Shown here piece after piece: positions 1 to 9,075 of a DNA stretch of 33,528 nucleotides. Origin of the DNA: GCA-2687025 sp964473525. GTDB lineage: Bacteria; Poribacteria; WGA-4E; GCA-2687025. The notes under the pieces are model-generated. The model saw nothing but the letters and a program-made list of their open reading frames with translations, did not search any database and was not told where the DNA came from. The stretch is from positions 1 through 33,528 of the forward strand of contig CAYYPK010000059.1 in NCBI GenBank assembly GCA_964473525.1, written 5' to 3'. The position numbers and the translations under genes are program-made. Positions within the stretch are counted from its first letter, which is position 1; the number at the start of each line of letters is the position of its first letter.

Positions 1-450
1 GTAGGGGGAGCCCCACGGATCGTTGATCTCGCCGCCATCGAGAGCCACGCCACGGATGTACGGCCCGGCCCAGCCGTCCGCGGTCTCGGGCTCTACGACG
101 AGGGCCTCGAGCCCTTCGTCCGTGGCGGGGTAGTCGCCGGTATCGATGGCATACGTGTGCAACGCATTCTCGAACGTGTCGATCTGCACCATCGCCTTGG
201 TCTGCCGCGCCTGGTCGATTCGCTTCAGTACCACCGGCGAAATGCCCGCCGCGAGGATGCCGACGATCGTCAGCACGACGAGGATCTCGACTAGCGTGAA
301 GCCGTCGTCGCGCTCCGCTTCATCACGCGTGCGTGCGTCGACTGCCTGAGCGACGCGTCGTAGGAAGCGAGGCGCAGTGTCCCGCTCCGGCTTGCCATGC
401 GTGCGTGCGGCGACCGCCCGCGCAACGCGTCGTAAGAACCGAGGTTTCAT
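1..450 (-). CDS. gspG: GspG-like type II secretion major pseudopilin, 3' end cut by window edge
   Basis: The frame is open from an ATG at 450 to the window edge (150 codons). The class III signal is explicit: G50 is followed by FTLVEILVVL, with F at +1 and E at +5 of the expected mature protein, then a hydrophobic helix. Further on, the YAIDTGDYPATDEGLEAL and DPWGSPY segments are typical of GspG. In the family the pseudopilin is cleaved and methylated by prepilin peptidase and builds the periplasmic pseudopilus. The ATG is supported by AAGGAG nine bases upstream. The leader before the cleavage site is about 50 residues, far longer than usual, because a 22-residue unit is duplicated in it. It lies 47 bases after gspF in the same direction, so it is probably the third gene of an E-F-G operon. 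The C-terminus is not visible. A type IV pilin-like protein is the alternative, but the C-terminal motif favours GspG. Confidence 0.9.
   Translation of the reverse strand, partial: MKPRFLRRVARAVAARTHGKPERDTAPRFLRRVAQAVDARTRDEAERDDGFTLVEILVVLTIVGILAAGISPVVLKRIDQARQTKAMVQIDTFENALHTYAIDTGDYPATDEGLEALVVEPETADGWAGPYIRGVALDGGEINDPWGSPY
307..444 (-). repeat. in-frame tandem duplication in the gspG leader
   Basis: Residues 3-24 (PRFLRRVARAVAARTHGKPE and on) recur at residues 27-48 (PRFLRRVAQAVDARTRDEAE and on) with a period of 24 codons, 72 bases. The DNA copies are 379-444 and 307-372. They match at roughly four of five bases by hand alignment, so the duplication is visible in DNA and has diverged somewhat while keeping frame and positive charge. 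Confidence 0.85.
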
Positions 451-497
451 GACCGTGTGCTCCTTGGTCAATGGGCCGCGCCGCAGCGGCTACTGCG

Positions 498-1775
498 TCA
501 GCCGAGATTCTGGGAGATGTTCACGATGGGATAGATGATAGCCACGGCGATGACGACAACGATGCCCGCCATGAAGAGGATCAGGACCGGTCCCAACGCG
601 GCAACCAGTCGCTCTAACGACCGCTTGATTTCGAGATCGTAGTACTCGGCAAGGCGGTCGAGCATCACCTCGGGCTTGCCTGTCTCTTCACCGATCGCGA
701 GCATGTCCGTCACGATCAACGGGAACAGACCACTCGACGCCAGAGGGCCTGACAGCCCGGATCCGCGTTCGACCTGCTGCTCTACCTCGTCCAACGCCGC
801 CTGATAGACGACGCTCCCGGTCGTGCCTTTCGACACGCGGAGCGCTGGCAGAAGGGTCACGCCGTTGTCCAACAGGGTGCTCATGGTCTGCGTCAGGCGG
901 ACCAGCGCGAAGTTGCGCACGACGGCGCCCATCAGTGGAATCCGCATCCGCACGCGGTCGAACGTCATCTTGCCTTCGTCCGTCCGTCCGTAGCGGCGCA
1001 GCACAACGGTGACGACAGCGATCACCGTCAGCAGGATGCCCGGCAGCGGCACGCCGCCGAGGAGGGGAACGTCAATCCCGCGCCACAGCCAGAAGATGCC
1101 CACTGGCGACCGAACGAAGTCGACCACCGCGATAAGACCGAGAGTCACGGCCGGCAGATCGGACCCGAGATCCTCGAACATCTCTACGAAGCGCGGGATG
1201 ACGACGAACATGAGGACCGAGACGATGACGACGGCGATGCACAGCAAGATGATGGGGTAGATAAGCGCCGAGACGACGGAGTCTCTCAGCTCACGCTGCT
1301 GGCGGCTGAAATCGGACAGCCGTTGCAGCACCAGCCCCAGGACACCGCCTTGCTGGCCCGAGTCGACCATGTTCGTGTAGAGCTCGTCGAACTGGTCGGG
1401 GTGCTTCTCGAGAGCGTCCGCGAGCGACTCGCCGCGCTCGACATCGTGCCTTATCTGCTCGACAACACGGCGCAGGTCCACGTTCTCCATCTGCTCGGAG
1501 CAGACCGTGAGCGCGCGGTCGAGCGGCACGCCACTGTTGACAAGCGTGGAGAGCTGGAACGTGAAGAACTCGACCGCCTGCGGCTTGATCGGGTTCCCGA
1601 ACTTGAAGCGGCGTAGACCAGTTGCTTCGTCGTCACCAGTGGTTTCGGCGACGTTCGTCGGGAAGTAGCCCAAGTCGCGGAGTCGCGCCACCAAGTCACC
1701 GGTGGACGACGCGTCCATGGTGCCGGATGTCTTCGAGCCTGTCGCCGTGATGGCATCGTACGCGTAGCGAGGCAT
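498..1775 (-). CDS. gspF: GspF/PilC-like inner-membrane platform protein of type II secretion
   Basis: The product is 425 residues, near the usual GspF size. It begins MPRYAYDAITATGSKTSGTM, the standard GspF N-terminus, followed by two repeated cytoplasmic GspF domains (about 55-180 and 285-405). Hydrophobic helices are seen around 165-195, in the middle, and at the C-terminus (LGPVLILFMAGIVVVIAVAI). GspF anchors the assembly ATPase to the inner membrane. The start at 1775 is chosen because GGAGGGG lies six to eight bases upstream and family homology begins exactly there; the upstream extension is not protein-like. The start is 13 bases after the gspE stop, so the two are surely co-transcribed. 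Between the first membrane helix and the second domain there is an extra hydrophobic stretch (IFWLWRGIDVPLLGGVPLPG) that looks longer than typical. Confidence 0.95.
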   Translation of the reverse strand: MPRYAYDAITATGSKTSGTMDASSTGDLVARLRDLGYFPTNVAETTGDDEATGLRRFKFGNPIKPQAVEFFTFQLSTLVNSGVPLDRALTVCSEQMENVDLRRVVEQIRHDVERGESLADALEKHPDQFDELYTNMVDSGQQGGVLGLVLQRLSDFSRQQRELRDSVVSALIYPIILLCIAVVIVSVLMFVVIPRFVEMFEDLGSDLPAVTLGLIAVVDFVRSPVGIFWLWRGIDVPLLGGVPLPGILLTVIAVVTVVLRRYGRTDEGKMTFDRVRMRIPLMGAVVRNFALVRLTQTMSTLLDNGVTLLPALRVSKGTTGSVVYQAALDEVEQQVERGSGLSGPLASSGLFPLIVTDMLAIGEETGKPEVMLDRLAEYYDLEIKRSLERLVAALGPVLILFMAGIVVVIAVAIIYPIVNISQNLG

Positions 1776-1788
1776 GCGCCCCTCCGGC

Positions 1789-3528
1789 TTAGGAAGCCAC
1801 CATGGAAGTCTCGGCGTCAGGCGTGAGTCGCCGCACCTCTTCGACGGTTGTCGTGCCCGCCAGCGCCTTACGCCAGCCGTCCTGTCGTAGCGTCCGCATA
1901 CCCGCGCGGATCGCCGCTTGCCGGATCTGCGTCGCCGCGATGGTGTCCAGGGCCATGGCGCGGAGCTCATCGTTGACGTGCATGATCTCGAACATACCCA
2001 CGCGCCCTTTGAACCCGGTGTTGCGGCAAACCGGGCAGCCTACCGGCTGTGGCACGAGCCAGTCGTCCGAGGCCTCGTCGGGCGACACGCCCATCGACTC
2101 TAACTCGGCCGGGGTCGGAGCGGCGTGCGTGCAACACTGCTTGCACACGCGGCGCGGCAGGCGCTGCGCGATGACACCCTCCAACGTCGAAGACACGAGG
2201 TACGGGTCCACGCCCATGGCGACCAGTCGCGTGATTGCCGACGGCGCGTCGTTGGTATGCAACGATGAAAGCACGAGGTGACCGGTGAGCGACGTGTGGA
2301 TCGCCATGTCGGCGGTCTCCATGTCGCGGATCTCACCCACCATCACCTTGTCCGGATCCTGACGCAGGATGTGGCGCAACGCTCGCTCGAACGTGACGTC
2401 GATCTCGGCGTTGACCGGAATCTGGTTGATACCTTCAAGGTCGTATTCGACCGGATCCTCAACGGTGATGATCTTGGACCCAACGTCCTTCATCTCGTTG
2501 AGGCAGGCGTTGAGGGTTGTCGTCTTGCCACTCCCCGTCGGCCCGGTCGCGAGGATGATGCCCCACGGCTTGTGGATCATCGTGAGGAACGTCTGGTAAT
2601 CGTCCTCGAGCAGTCCGACCTGCGCCAGACCCAGCCGCACCATGTTGCGGTCGAGGATACGCATCGCGATGCTCTCGCCCCAGATCGTCGGGACGGTGCT
2701 GACGCGGATGTCGATCTCGCGGCGGCCCAGCGTCGCGATGATGACCTCGATGCGGCCGTCCTGCGGGCGTCGCGTTTCCGCGATGTTCATGTGGGACATG
2801 AGCTTGATGCGCGACGTGATGGCCGGCTGCAGATGCTTCGGAGGCGACGGCCGTGTCTCGAGCACGCCATCCAGTCGGAAGCGGATCTGTAGCTCGGCTT
2901 CGAACGGCTCGACGTGGATGTCCGTCGCGCCCTCGCGCACGGCGTCGATGATGATCTGGTTGACCGCCTCCATGACGGTCGGGTCGTGCGCCAGTATGTC
3001 GGCTTGCAGCCCGTAGTCGTGGATCTCCTCGACCGTCTCGAGGGCGACGGCCCCGGTTGGGCTTGCGAGCTGTCCGCTGATGAGCTCCTCGGTGCTCTTG
3101 CCGTAGAACCGCCGGATCGCGTCCTCTATGTCCTCGGCGTCGGCGAGGACGGCGGTCACGCTCATGCCCGTCAGCACTCGCAGCTCGTCGAGGAGGGGAA
3201 TGTCGAGGACATCAGCCACGGCGACGACCAGCTGGCCGTCACGAACGGCGAGCGGCGCCACGTGCTGCTTGTACGCGTAGCTGGGTCGCACCGCAGCGAT
3301 GGATTCCTCGTCGGCGACACGGCTGGCCAGCCAAACACACGGCACGTTCAGTCGAGCCGCCTCCTTGGCAACCGCGATGCCCGACGCGGATGCGTATTCG
3401 AGAAGGATGTCGTCGGCGTCTCCCGGTTGGGCTGCGATGCGGGCGCGCGCCTGGCTAGCCTGGTCGGCGGAGACGAATCCACCGTCTTCCAGGACGTCCA
3501 GCAACGGGCGCTCAGCGGTCTGATTCAC
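1789..3528 (-). CDS. gspE: GspE/PilB-family secretion assembly ATPase
   Basis: This is the hexameric cytoplasmic ATPase that powers pseudopilus assembly. The protein is 579 residues from the GTG at 3528. An N-terminal MshEN/T2SSE_N-like domain spans about 1-150. The ATPase core carries Walker A GPTGSGKT (about 329-336), the Asp-box region ITVEDPVEY, Walker B around RQDPDKVMVGEIRD and the His box HLVLSSLHTNDA. Near the C-terminus a zinc-binding tetracysteine-type element appears as CKQCC and CPVC, which is typical of GspE and PilB. An upstream in-frame GTG at 3567 exists, but GAGGAG sits nine bases before the GTG at 3528, so the shorter form is preferred. It is the first gene of the gspE-F-G operon and has its own candidate promoter at 3636-3664. 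GspE versus PilB cannot be separated by sequence alone; the GspG neighbour favours type II secretion. Confidence 0.95.
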   Translation of the reverse strand: MNQTAERPLLDVLEDGGFVSADQASQARARIAAQPGDADDILLEYASASGIAVAKEAARLNVPCVWLASRVADEESIAAVRPSYAYKQHVAPLAVRDGQLVVAVADVLDIPLLDELRVLTGMSVTAVLADAEDIEDAIRRFYGKSTEELISGQLASPTGAVALETVEEIHDYGLQADILAHDPTVMEAVNQIIIDAVREGATDIHVEPFEAELQIRFRLDGVLETRPSPPKHLQPAITSRIKLMSHMNIAETRRPQDGRIEVIIATLGRREIDIRVSTVPTIWGESIAMRILDRNMVRLGLAQVGLLEDDYQTFLTMIHKPWGIILATGPTGSGKTTTLNACLNEMKDVGSKIITVEDPVEYDLEGINQIPVNAEIDVTFERALRHILRQDPDKVMVGEIRDMETADMAIHTSLTGHLVLSSLHTNDAPSAITRLVAMGVDPYLVSSTLEGVIAQRLPRRVCKQCCTHAAPTPAELESMGVSPDEASDDWLVPQPVGCPVCRNTGFKGRVGMFEIMHVNDELRAMALDTIAATQIRQAAIRAGMRTLRQDGWRKALAGTTTVEEVRRLTPDAETSMVAS

Positions 3529-3635
3529 GTTACGCGTCTCCTCGCGCGGGACTCGATCTGACGACACACCACTTAGACGCCTGGAGCGGCTTTCGGTTTA
3601 CAGAGACGCGCGTGGCGGGCGCGCCGCCCCTACGG

Positions 3636-3664
3636 ATTCTGTGGCGCCACATTCGGTTTGTCCA
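3636..3664 (-). promoter_or_regulatory. candidate sigma-70-type promoter of gspEFG with overlapping palindrome
   Basis: On the minus strand TGGACA (3659-3664) and CAGAAT (3636-3641) are separated by 17 bases. The perfect 12-base palindrome TGTGGCGCCACA (3640-3651) overlaps the -10 box and the spacer, where a repressor could act. The octamer AAACCGAA occurs twice nearby on the same strand. The expected transcript start is about 100 bases before the gspE GTG. Confidence 0.5.
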
Positions 3665-3695
3665 GCCCACTTGCCGACCGGCGTGACGGAGCCGT

Positions 3696-5858
3696 CTAGT
3701 CAAGCCGGATGACTGCGGCTTCGTGCGGGTTCCAGTCGAGTGTCAGCACGCTACCGGAACCGATCTCCCGGCCAGTGCGCACGTCGGTCGCGCTGGATGT
3801 CGGCGAGGCAAGGTGCGCCTCAATCGTCTCACGGTCCCGCGATGGTATGCCGTCAGCCGTTCCCATCCCGTCGATCGCCGCGTCGCGCACGGGATTCTCC
3901 ACCAGGCACAGGTAAGTCGCGTCGGCGGAACGCCACATGAGCCGCTCGACCGTGTGCGCCTCGACGCCGTCACGGAACACCCGAACGCGGGGCGCTATAC
4001 CTGCCTGCGCCATGACGCCTTCCAGCAACCGGCGGTACGCAAATCCGTCCGCCTCCCGCCGGGACCACAGGTATGGCGTCGGCGTGATGTTGAGGTACAC
4101 CGCGCGGCCCGCCCCGTGGTCCCGCACGACGCGGAACGCCGGGTCGTCCGGGACGCCTTCCATGGCGTGGGCGGCTTTGGCGACCACACCTCGCTCGTAC
4201 TGCACGAACCCGTCGCGTTTGTGGGCTCCCGTGTACTGCGCGCGGTCTGGCAGAGGGTCGCGGTATTTCTCCGCGTTGATCTCCGCGATGGCCGAGCCAT
4301 CCAGCACGCCCAGCCGGCCGTCGCGTCGGATGCCAAACGTGTCGTCGAGCGCGGCGCTCGCGCGGCCCGCGCCATACTCGTCGAACGTGCCGGCGCCGTA
4401 GTCCGCGAGGAGCGTGCCTCCTGCCTCGACGAACGCGCGCAGCGCGTCGGCCTCGGCATCAGACAGGCTGAACGTGCGCGGCAGGATAATGACCTTGTAC
4501 CGCGACAGGTCGGCGACGCCTTCGCGCACGTCGAGATACGAGAGGAAGTCGTACTGGAGACCGACGTCTTCGAGCCACTTGGTCCACGCCACGCGGTTGA
4601 GCAGGTCGCTCGCGTTCGCGTTGTTGAGCGACGAGGATCGGTTGACCCACGACGACCCGTGCGGTCGGATGTCCATGAACCACGACACCCGTATGCTGGG
4701 CTGCGAGTAGTAGATGGCGATGTCGTCGGTGACGAAGTCTGCGCCGAGAAGCGCGCGGCTGACGTCGCCCTGCACCTCGCCGAACGTTGGGGCGAGCTCC
4801 CTGACCGCCTGCTGCGGCTCCGCTCCGTCGAACCATGGCTCACCCGCCAGCTCCGGCCACACGATGACGCCACGATTGCCGTGCGCGAGGTAGTACCACA
4901 GGAACCACTTGTCGACGTGCGGCGACCCGGTCCCGAAGTACGTCTGCACGTGCGGCGACTGACCGCCCCAGAGGGAGCGCAGGATCTCATTGCTCGCGCC
5001 GATGTCGTAGGCTTCCATCCACTGAACAGCGCGGGTGAGTTTCGCGTAATCGTAACCGCCGTACGGCGATGGCGCCTGGCCGCCGACGAACCCGGCCGGA
5101 CGCGTCCCATCGAGACGGTTGGTCTCGAATCTCAGTTCGGTGAGTAGGTCGGCGAATGCGTCGTCCATGAACTCGCGGTGATCGGCCCACGGGGCCAGAT
5201 TCCACTCCGAGAAGGGCCGCTCGTGGTAGTGACGCAGGTCGTCGACCTGCGCGGGAACAGCTTCGGCGAACGCGGCGAATTCGGATCCCCAGCGGGCGTT
5301 CAGCGCGCCAATGCTCTCGTACCGCACGCGCAGCCACTCTCGGAACGCCGCCATGGTCTCGGGCGCCCAGCAGACGTCCGCTGGCGACGTGAACGACGTT
5401 GTCGAGATCTCATCATCGAATGCATACGCCAGGCACGACCCGGCCGCGGCGCGCGGCACGTTCGAGTGAATCGTCTCCACAAGTCGCTTGCGGACGGCCG
5501 GGTCGTGCAAGCATCTCGGCCGCTCCGGCCGCTCCCTGTTCTCCCGGTAGGCGTCGCGGAACGCCGCCCAATCGCGGGGATACAGGTGCAGGTCGCCCTT
5601 CCCGGCGACATGATCGACGTAGTACTCGTAGTCGTTCTCTTGCGCGAACTCTAGCAGTTCGTCGCTGAACCCGTTGTCCAGGTGTATTCCGCGCAGGTTG
5701 AGATCCGCGTACGCGTTCGCGGCGTCAGGGCCGGGCGGGGGAGTCTTGTATTGCCACACGAGGATGGCGAAGTGATCCCACACGTCGTCGTAGGCGTTCG
5801 CCGTCGACGGGGCCGACGCGGCCAACGCGGGCACAAGCAGGAGTCCGGCGGCTAGCAT
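3696..5858 (-). CDS. secreted GH42-like (beta-galactosidase-type) glycoside hydrolase
   Basis: The product is 720 residues with an N-terminal signal peptide (MLAAGLLLVPALAASAPSTA then NA), so it is probably exported. A TIM-barrel-like N-terminal half resembles GH42: FDDE at 147-150, at the acid/base region, is followed by PADVCWAPETMAAFREWLR and an ALNARWGSEF segment, the usual GH42 order. The second half looks like the GH42 glutamine-amidotransferase-like domain (RYKVIILPRTFSLSDAEADA, then FVEAGGTLLADYGAG). The family acid/base site usually reads NE; here it is DE with E150 as candidate acid. The nucleophile could not be placed with confidence, so the substrate is unknown. AAGGAG lies about nine bases before the ATG. 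The gene starts 18 bases after the M28-type peptidase stop, implying one transcript. A non-galactosidase glycosidase or an inactive paralogue are alternatives. Confidence 0.8.
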   Translation of the reverse strand: MLAAGLLLVPALAASAPSTANAYDDVWDHFAILVWQYKTPPPGPDAANAYADLNLRGIHLDNGFSDELLEFAQENDYEYYVDHVAGKGDLHLYPRDWAAFRDAYRENRERPERPRCLHDPAVRKRLVETIHSNVPRAAAGSCLAYAFDDEISTTSFTSPADVCWAPETMAAFREWLRVRYESIGALNARWGSEFAAFAEAVPAQVDDLRHYHERPFSEWNLAPWADHREFMDDAFADLLTELRFETNRLDGTRPAGFVGGQAPSPYGGYDYAKLTRAVQWMEAYDIGASNEILRSLWGGQSPHVQTYFGTGSPHVDKWFLWYYLAHGNRGVIVWPELAGEPWFDGAEPQQAVRELAPTFGEVQGDVSRALLGADFVTDDIAIYYSQPSIRVSWFMDIRPHGSSWVNRSSSLNNANASDLLNRVAWTKWLEDVGLQYDFLSYLDVREGVADLSRYKVIILPRTFSLSDAEADALRAFVEAGGTLLADYGAGTFDEYGAGRASAALDDTFGIRRDGRLGVLDGSAIAEINAEKYRDPLPDRAQYTGAHKRDGFVQYERGVVAKAAHAMEGVPDDPAFRVVRDHGAGRAVYLNITPTPYLWSRREADGFAYRRLLEGVMAQAGIAPRVRVFRDGVEAHTVERLMWRSADATYLCLVENPVRDAAIDGMGTADGIPSRDRETIEAHLASPTSSATDVRTGREIGSGSVLTLDWNPHEAAVIRLD

Positions 5859-5876
5859 CGTCGCGCGCTCCTTCTG

Positions 5877-7751
5877 TTATACAGCTTGAAGGAAGCCCTG
5901 GCCGGCGGCCCACTCGACTCCGCGAACGAATGTTCGCAGGTCCACGCGGAGGCCTTCATGGCGCAGGAACAGGAAGATGTCACGGACGTTTCGGTCTCCG
6001 TCGCAGAGGAAGGCGGCGTGCTGTAGCCAGTCTGGCGCGCCCCAACCCCAGCCCATGCCCTGCTGCGCGTCCAACGAGTCGCGGTCGTCGTGGGTCAGAT
6101 GCTCGAAGCCGATGAAGCCGGGAGCGACCTTGCGGTAGCGCGCGTTCTCACGGTCGCCCATGCCGGCCGTCGACGGCGCCGAGGTGATCGCCGACCCGCG
6201 GGCAGCGGCCAACGCCGCTGTCGCTGGCCCCATGTCGGCGACGCGTCTGCCAAGCTCCTCGACTCGCGCGGCGGCGTCCGGGCCGTCGACCAGCGCCAAC
6301 GCTGACCTCACGGCTTGCTGCCCCTGAAGGGCCATGTGGCGGAGCGTGTCGCACGCCGCGCCGGACCTCGCGGCGGAACTCAGGCGGTCAGCAGCATCAC
6401 CGGCGGCCAGGGACGCGAGGGCGACGGCGTCCTCGTCGCGGGCGCACGCGATGGCGGCGCAGTACGTCGCGGCGGCGACACCGTTCGAGGCGAGCGCCTC
6501 CTCGTCGATGTCCGCCATGGTGTCGCTCGACGTGTGCCAGGTCCGGTCCTGGAACTGCACGAGGCCAACGCACGGGCCACCGATGAGCGGCTCTCCGAAC
6601 ACGTTGTCGTCCACCAGGCCGAACACGTGATCCTCGACCCGGACTTCAGCGCCGTCCGGGGTCGCCAGGCGAAGCGCCTCCAGCAGGAGCGCATCGGTGT
6701 ACGCCGGCCGCGTGGGTGTCGTTCGGAAGACGTGGTTCGTCTCTCGGCGCGCCACCATGTCGAGGTTCAAGCCGGCGACGACGCTGCGGCTGGCGCCGTG
6801 TTCGTTGACGTAGGCGTTGGTCCCTCGCACCTCGTACGTGTGGCACAGCCGGATGCCGCGCCGCAACGGCGGAATCGCGCCAGACCGGGTCATCGCCCCG
6901 ATCGCGCGGACGACCTCGACGGCGAGCGCTGGGCCAGACGTGTTGTCGTTCGCGCCAGGTTCGCAAAGGTGACCCGTAACCACTATCTCCTCGTCGCTTC
7001 CGCCCGGGAGAAGGCCGGTTACGACCGGCAGGTAGCCGTCGTACAGACTGCTCGCGACCCGCGCGTGCACGTGGACCTGGCCATCGCCGTGCTCGTCGAG
7101 CGCCTCCCGAAGCTGCGCGCCCCGCGCCCGCGTGAGACCGAAGCCAAAGCCCTTTGACTCGGCTCCAGGCGAAATAGTGTAGTTCAGGAAGCGATAGCTC
7201 GCCGGGTCGGCGTCGGGCCTGCCGGGTTCGTCGGTGAGAACGCCGAGGGCGCCGTGGCGGAACGCGAGGGCGGCCGCGCGCAGCGCTGACGTGTCCATCA
7301 GAACGACCGCGCCCGTGACGTCGGGACCGGCCCACGACTCCGGGCGATGCGCGTCAGCGACGCGGACTACGCGCGCGGTCACACCCTCGGGCGGGGTTGG
7401 CGCGGAGTAGATCATCACACACAGAGGCGATTCGGCGTGTGAGGCGAGCGCCTGGCGCGCGGGTTGAGGACTGACGACTCTCAGGGCCGCGGCCGACAGA
7501 TCCCAAGCCTGCGGCATGATCCAGCCACTGTAGTGAGTCCGACCGTCGGCGGGGTATTCGAGTACCTCGACATCGGATAGGCCCGCCTCGTCCATCATCA
7601 CGGCGAGGGTACGGGCTGTCTCGTGGATATGGGCAAAGTCCGCGTGCCGCGCGGAGGACCAGAGGCGCTCCAGACCTGCCGCCGCGGCGGCCCCGGACAC
7701 TTCGCCTCTGGCGGCGTCACGGATCTGCTCCAGCCGGTGAGGGTGCGCCAC
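5877..7751 (-). CDS. M28-family zinc aminopeptidase-like protein with extra C-terminal domain
   Basis: The protein is 624 residues from a GTG at 7751, chosen because GGAAGGAG lies five bases upstream; a longer TTG start at 7772 has no such site. Residues about 95-240 resemble a PA-type insert domain (VVLMDTSALR, LGVLTDEPG). The catalytic region shows the M28 pattern: H261 in GHLCEPGANDNTSG with the bridging D269, E307 in TYEVRGTNAY, D331 in LNLDMV, and a late HTSSDTM histidine. M28 enzymes cleave N-terminal residues or related amides using two zinc ions. The last roughly 90 residues (from YRKVAPGFIGFEHL to the end) look like a small helical, possibly winged-helix-like domain that I do not recognise. 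No signal peptide is seen, so it is probably cytoplasmic. It is the first gene of a two-gene operon with the GH42-like protein. Confidence 0.85.
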   Translation of the reverse strand: MAHPHRLEQIRDAARGEVSGAAAAAGLERLWSSARHADFAHIHETARTLAVMMDEAGLSDVEVLEYPADGRTHYSGWIMPQAWDLSAAALRVVSPQPARQALASHAESPLCVMIYSAPTPPEGVTARVVRVADAHRPESWAGPDVTGAVVLMDTSALRAAALAFRHGALGVLTDEPGRPDADPASYRFLNYTISPGAESKGFGFGLTRARGAQLREALDEHGDGQVHVHARVASSLYDGYLPVVTGLLPGGSDEEIVVTGHLCEPGANDNTSGPALAVEVVRAIGAMTRSGAIPPLRRGIRLCHTYEVRGTNAYVNEHGASRSVVAGLNLDMVARRETNHVFRTTPTRPAYTDALLLEALRLATPDGAEVRVEDHVFGLVDDNVFGEPLIGGPCVGLVQFQDRTWHTSSDTMADIDEEALASNGVAAATYCAAIACARDEDAVALASLAAGDAADRLSSAARSGAACDTLRHMALQGQQAVRSALALVDGPDAAARVEELGRRVADMGPATAALAAARGSAITSAPSTAGMGDRENARYRKVAPGFIGFEHLTHDDRDSLDAQQGMGWGWGAPDWLQHAAFLCDGDRNVRDIFLFLRHEGLRVDLRTFVRGVEWAAGQGFLQAV

Positions 7752-7838
7752 GGACTCTCCTTCCGCGCCCAACGCGAGGCCGGGGCTCCATCAGCGGCGA
7801 GGCGCCGCATGGCTCCCGTGCGCGCAGTCGATGCGGAG

Positions 7839-7867
7839 AGTATATGTGGTACTGGCAAGGCACGGAA
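7839..7867 (-). promoter_or_regulatory. candidate promoter of the M28 / GH42 operon
   Basis: On the minus strand TTCCGT (7862-7867) and TATACT (7839-7844) are separated by 17 bases. The -10 box is good, the -35 box weak. It lies in the 146-base gap between the sigma-factor stop and the peptidase GTG. Confidence 0.45.
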
Positions 7868-7897
7868 CCGGCGCCGCAGGCTCGCGCGGGCGGGCCG

Positions 7898-8857
<960 letters not shown>

Positions 8858-8957
8858 TGCTACCACCTTGGCTGGATTTCTTCGACGCCGTTGCTTCCCC
8901 GCTAGTGGCTCGCCAAGGCCGGCCTTTCGGTCGGCCGATCTCCGGGTCGCCACCAGA

Positions 8958-8986
8958 AGATTACCCCAACTTGACACTGGTGTCAA
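8958..8986 (-). promoter_or_regulatory. strong sigma-70-type promoter of the sigma-factor gene
   Basis: On the minus strand a consensus TTGACA (8981-8986), a 17-base spacer and TAATCT (8958-8963) form a near-consensus promoter. The predicted start is near 8951, giving a leader of about 94 bases to the ATG at 8857. It shows that an upstream in-frame start near 8986 cannot be real. Confidence 0.75.
8971..8986. promoter_or_regulatory. perfect 16-base dyad covering the -35 box of the sigma-factor promoter
   Basis: TTGACACTGGTGTCAA is a perfect inverted repeat (TTGACAC, two bases, GTGTCAA). It includes the -35 hexamer and also points toward the divergent LamG-like gene. A dimeric regulator binding here would control the sigma gene. 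The cognate regulator is not identifiable. Confidence 0.6.
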
Positions 8987-9025
8987 TTTGCGCGCTGCGG
9001 CCGCCAGGGCGCGGCGCCGATCCCC

Positions 9026-9054
9026 TTCTAAGGGCCGCGTCGAGGTGGCACAAT
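9026..9054 (+). promoter_or_regulatory. weak candidate promoter of the LamG-like gene
   Basis: TTCTAA (9026-9031) and CACAAT (9049-9054) are 17 bases apart, placing a start near 9061 just before the GGGAG ribosome site. The -35 box is poor. Confidence 0.3.
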
Positions 9055-9075
9055 GCAGGTTCCTGGGAGTGGTCC

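Noticed and set aside
3723..5147. Long plus-strand frame opposite the GH42-like gene
   Set aside because: It is an antisense shadow, rich in Arg, Val and His with no domain, and it lies over a gene with signal peptide and family motifs. The same holds for long frames opposite gspE, the sigma-54 activators and the PQQ gene.
9023..9034. Palindrome CCCTTCTAAGGG before the LamG-like gene
   Set aside because: It is short, partly overlaps a weak -35 box, and has no supporting context.
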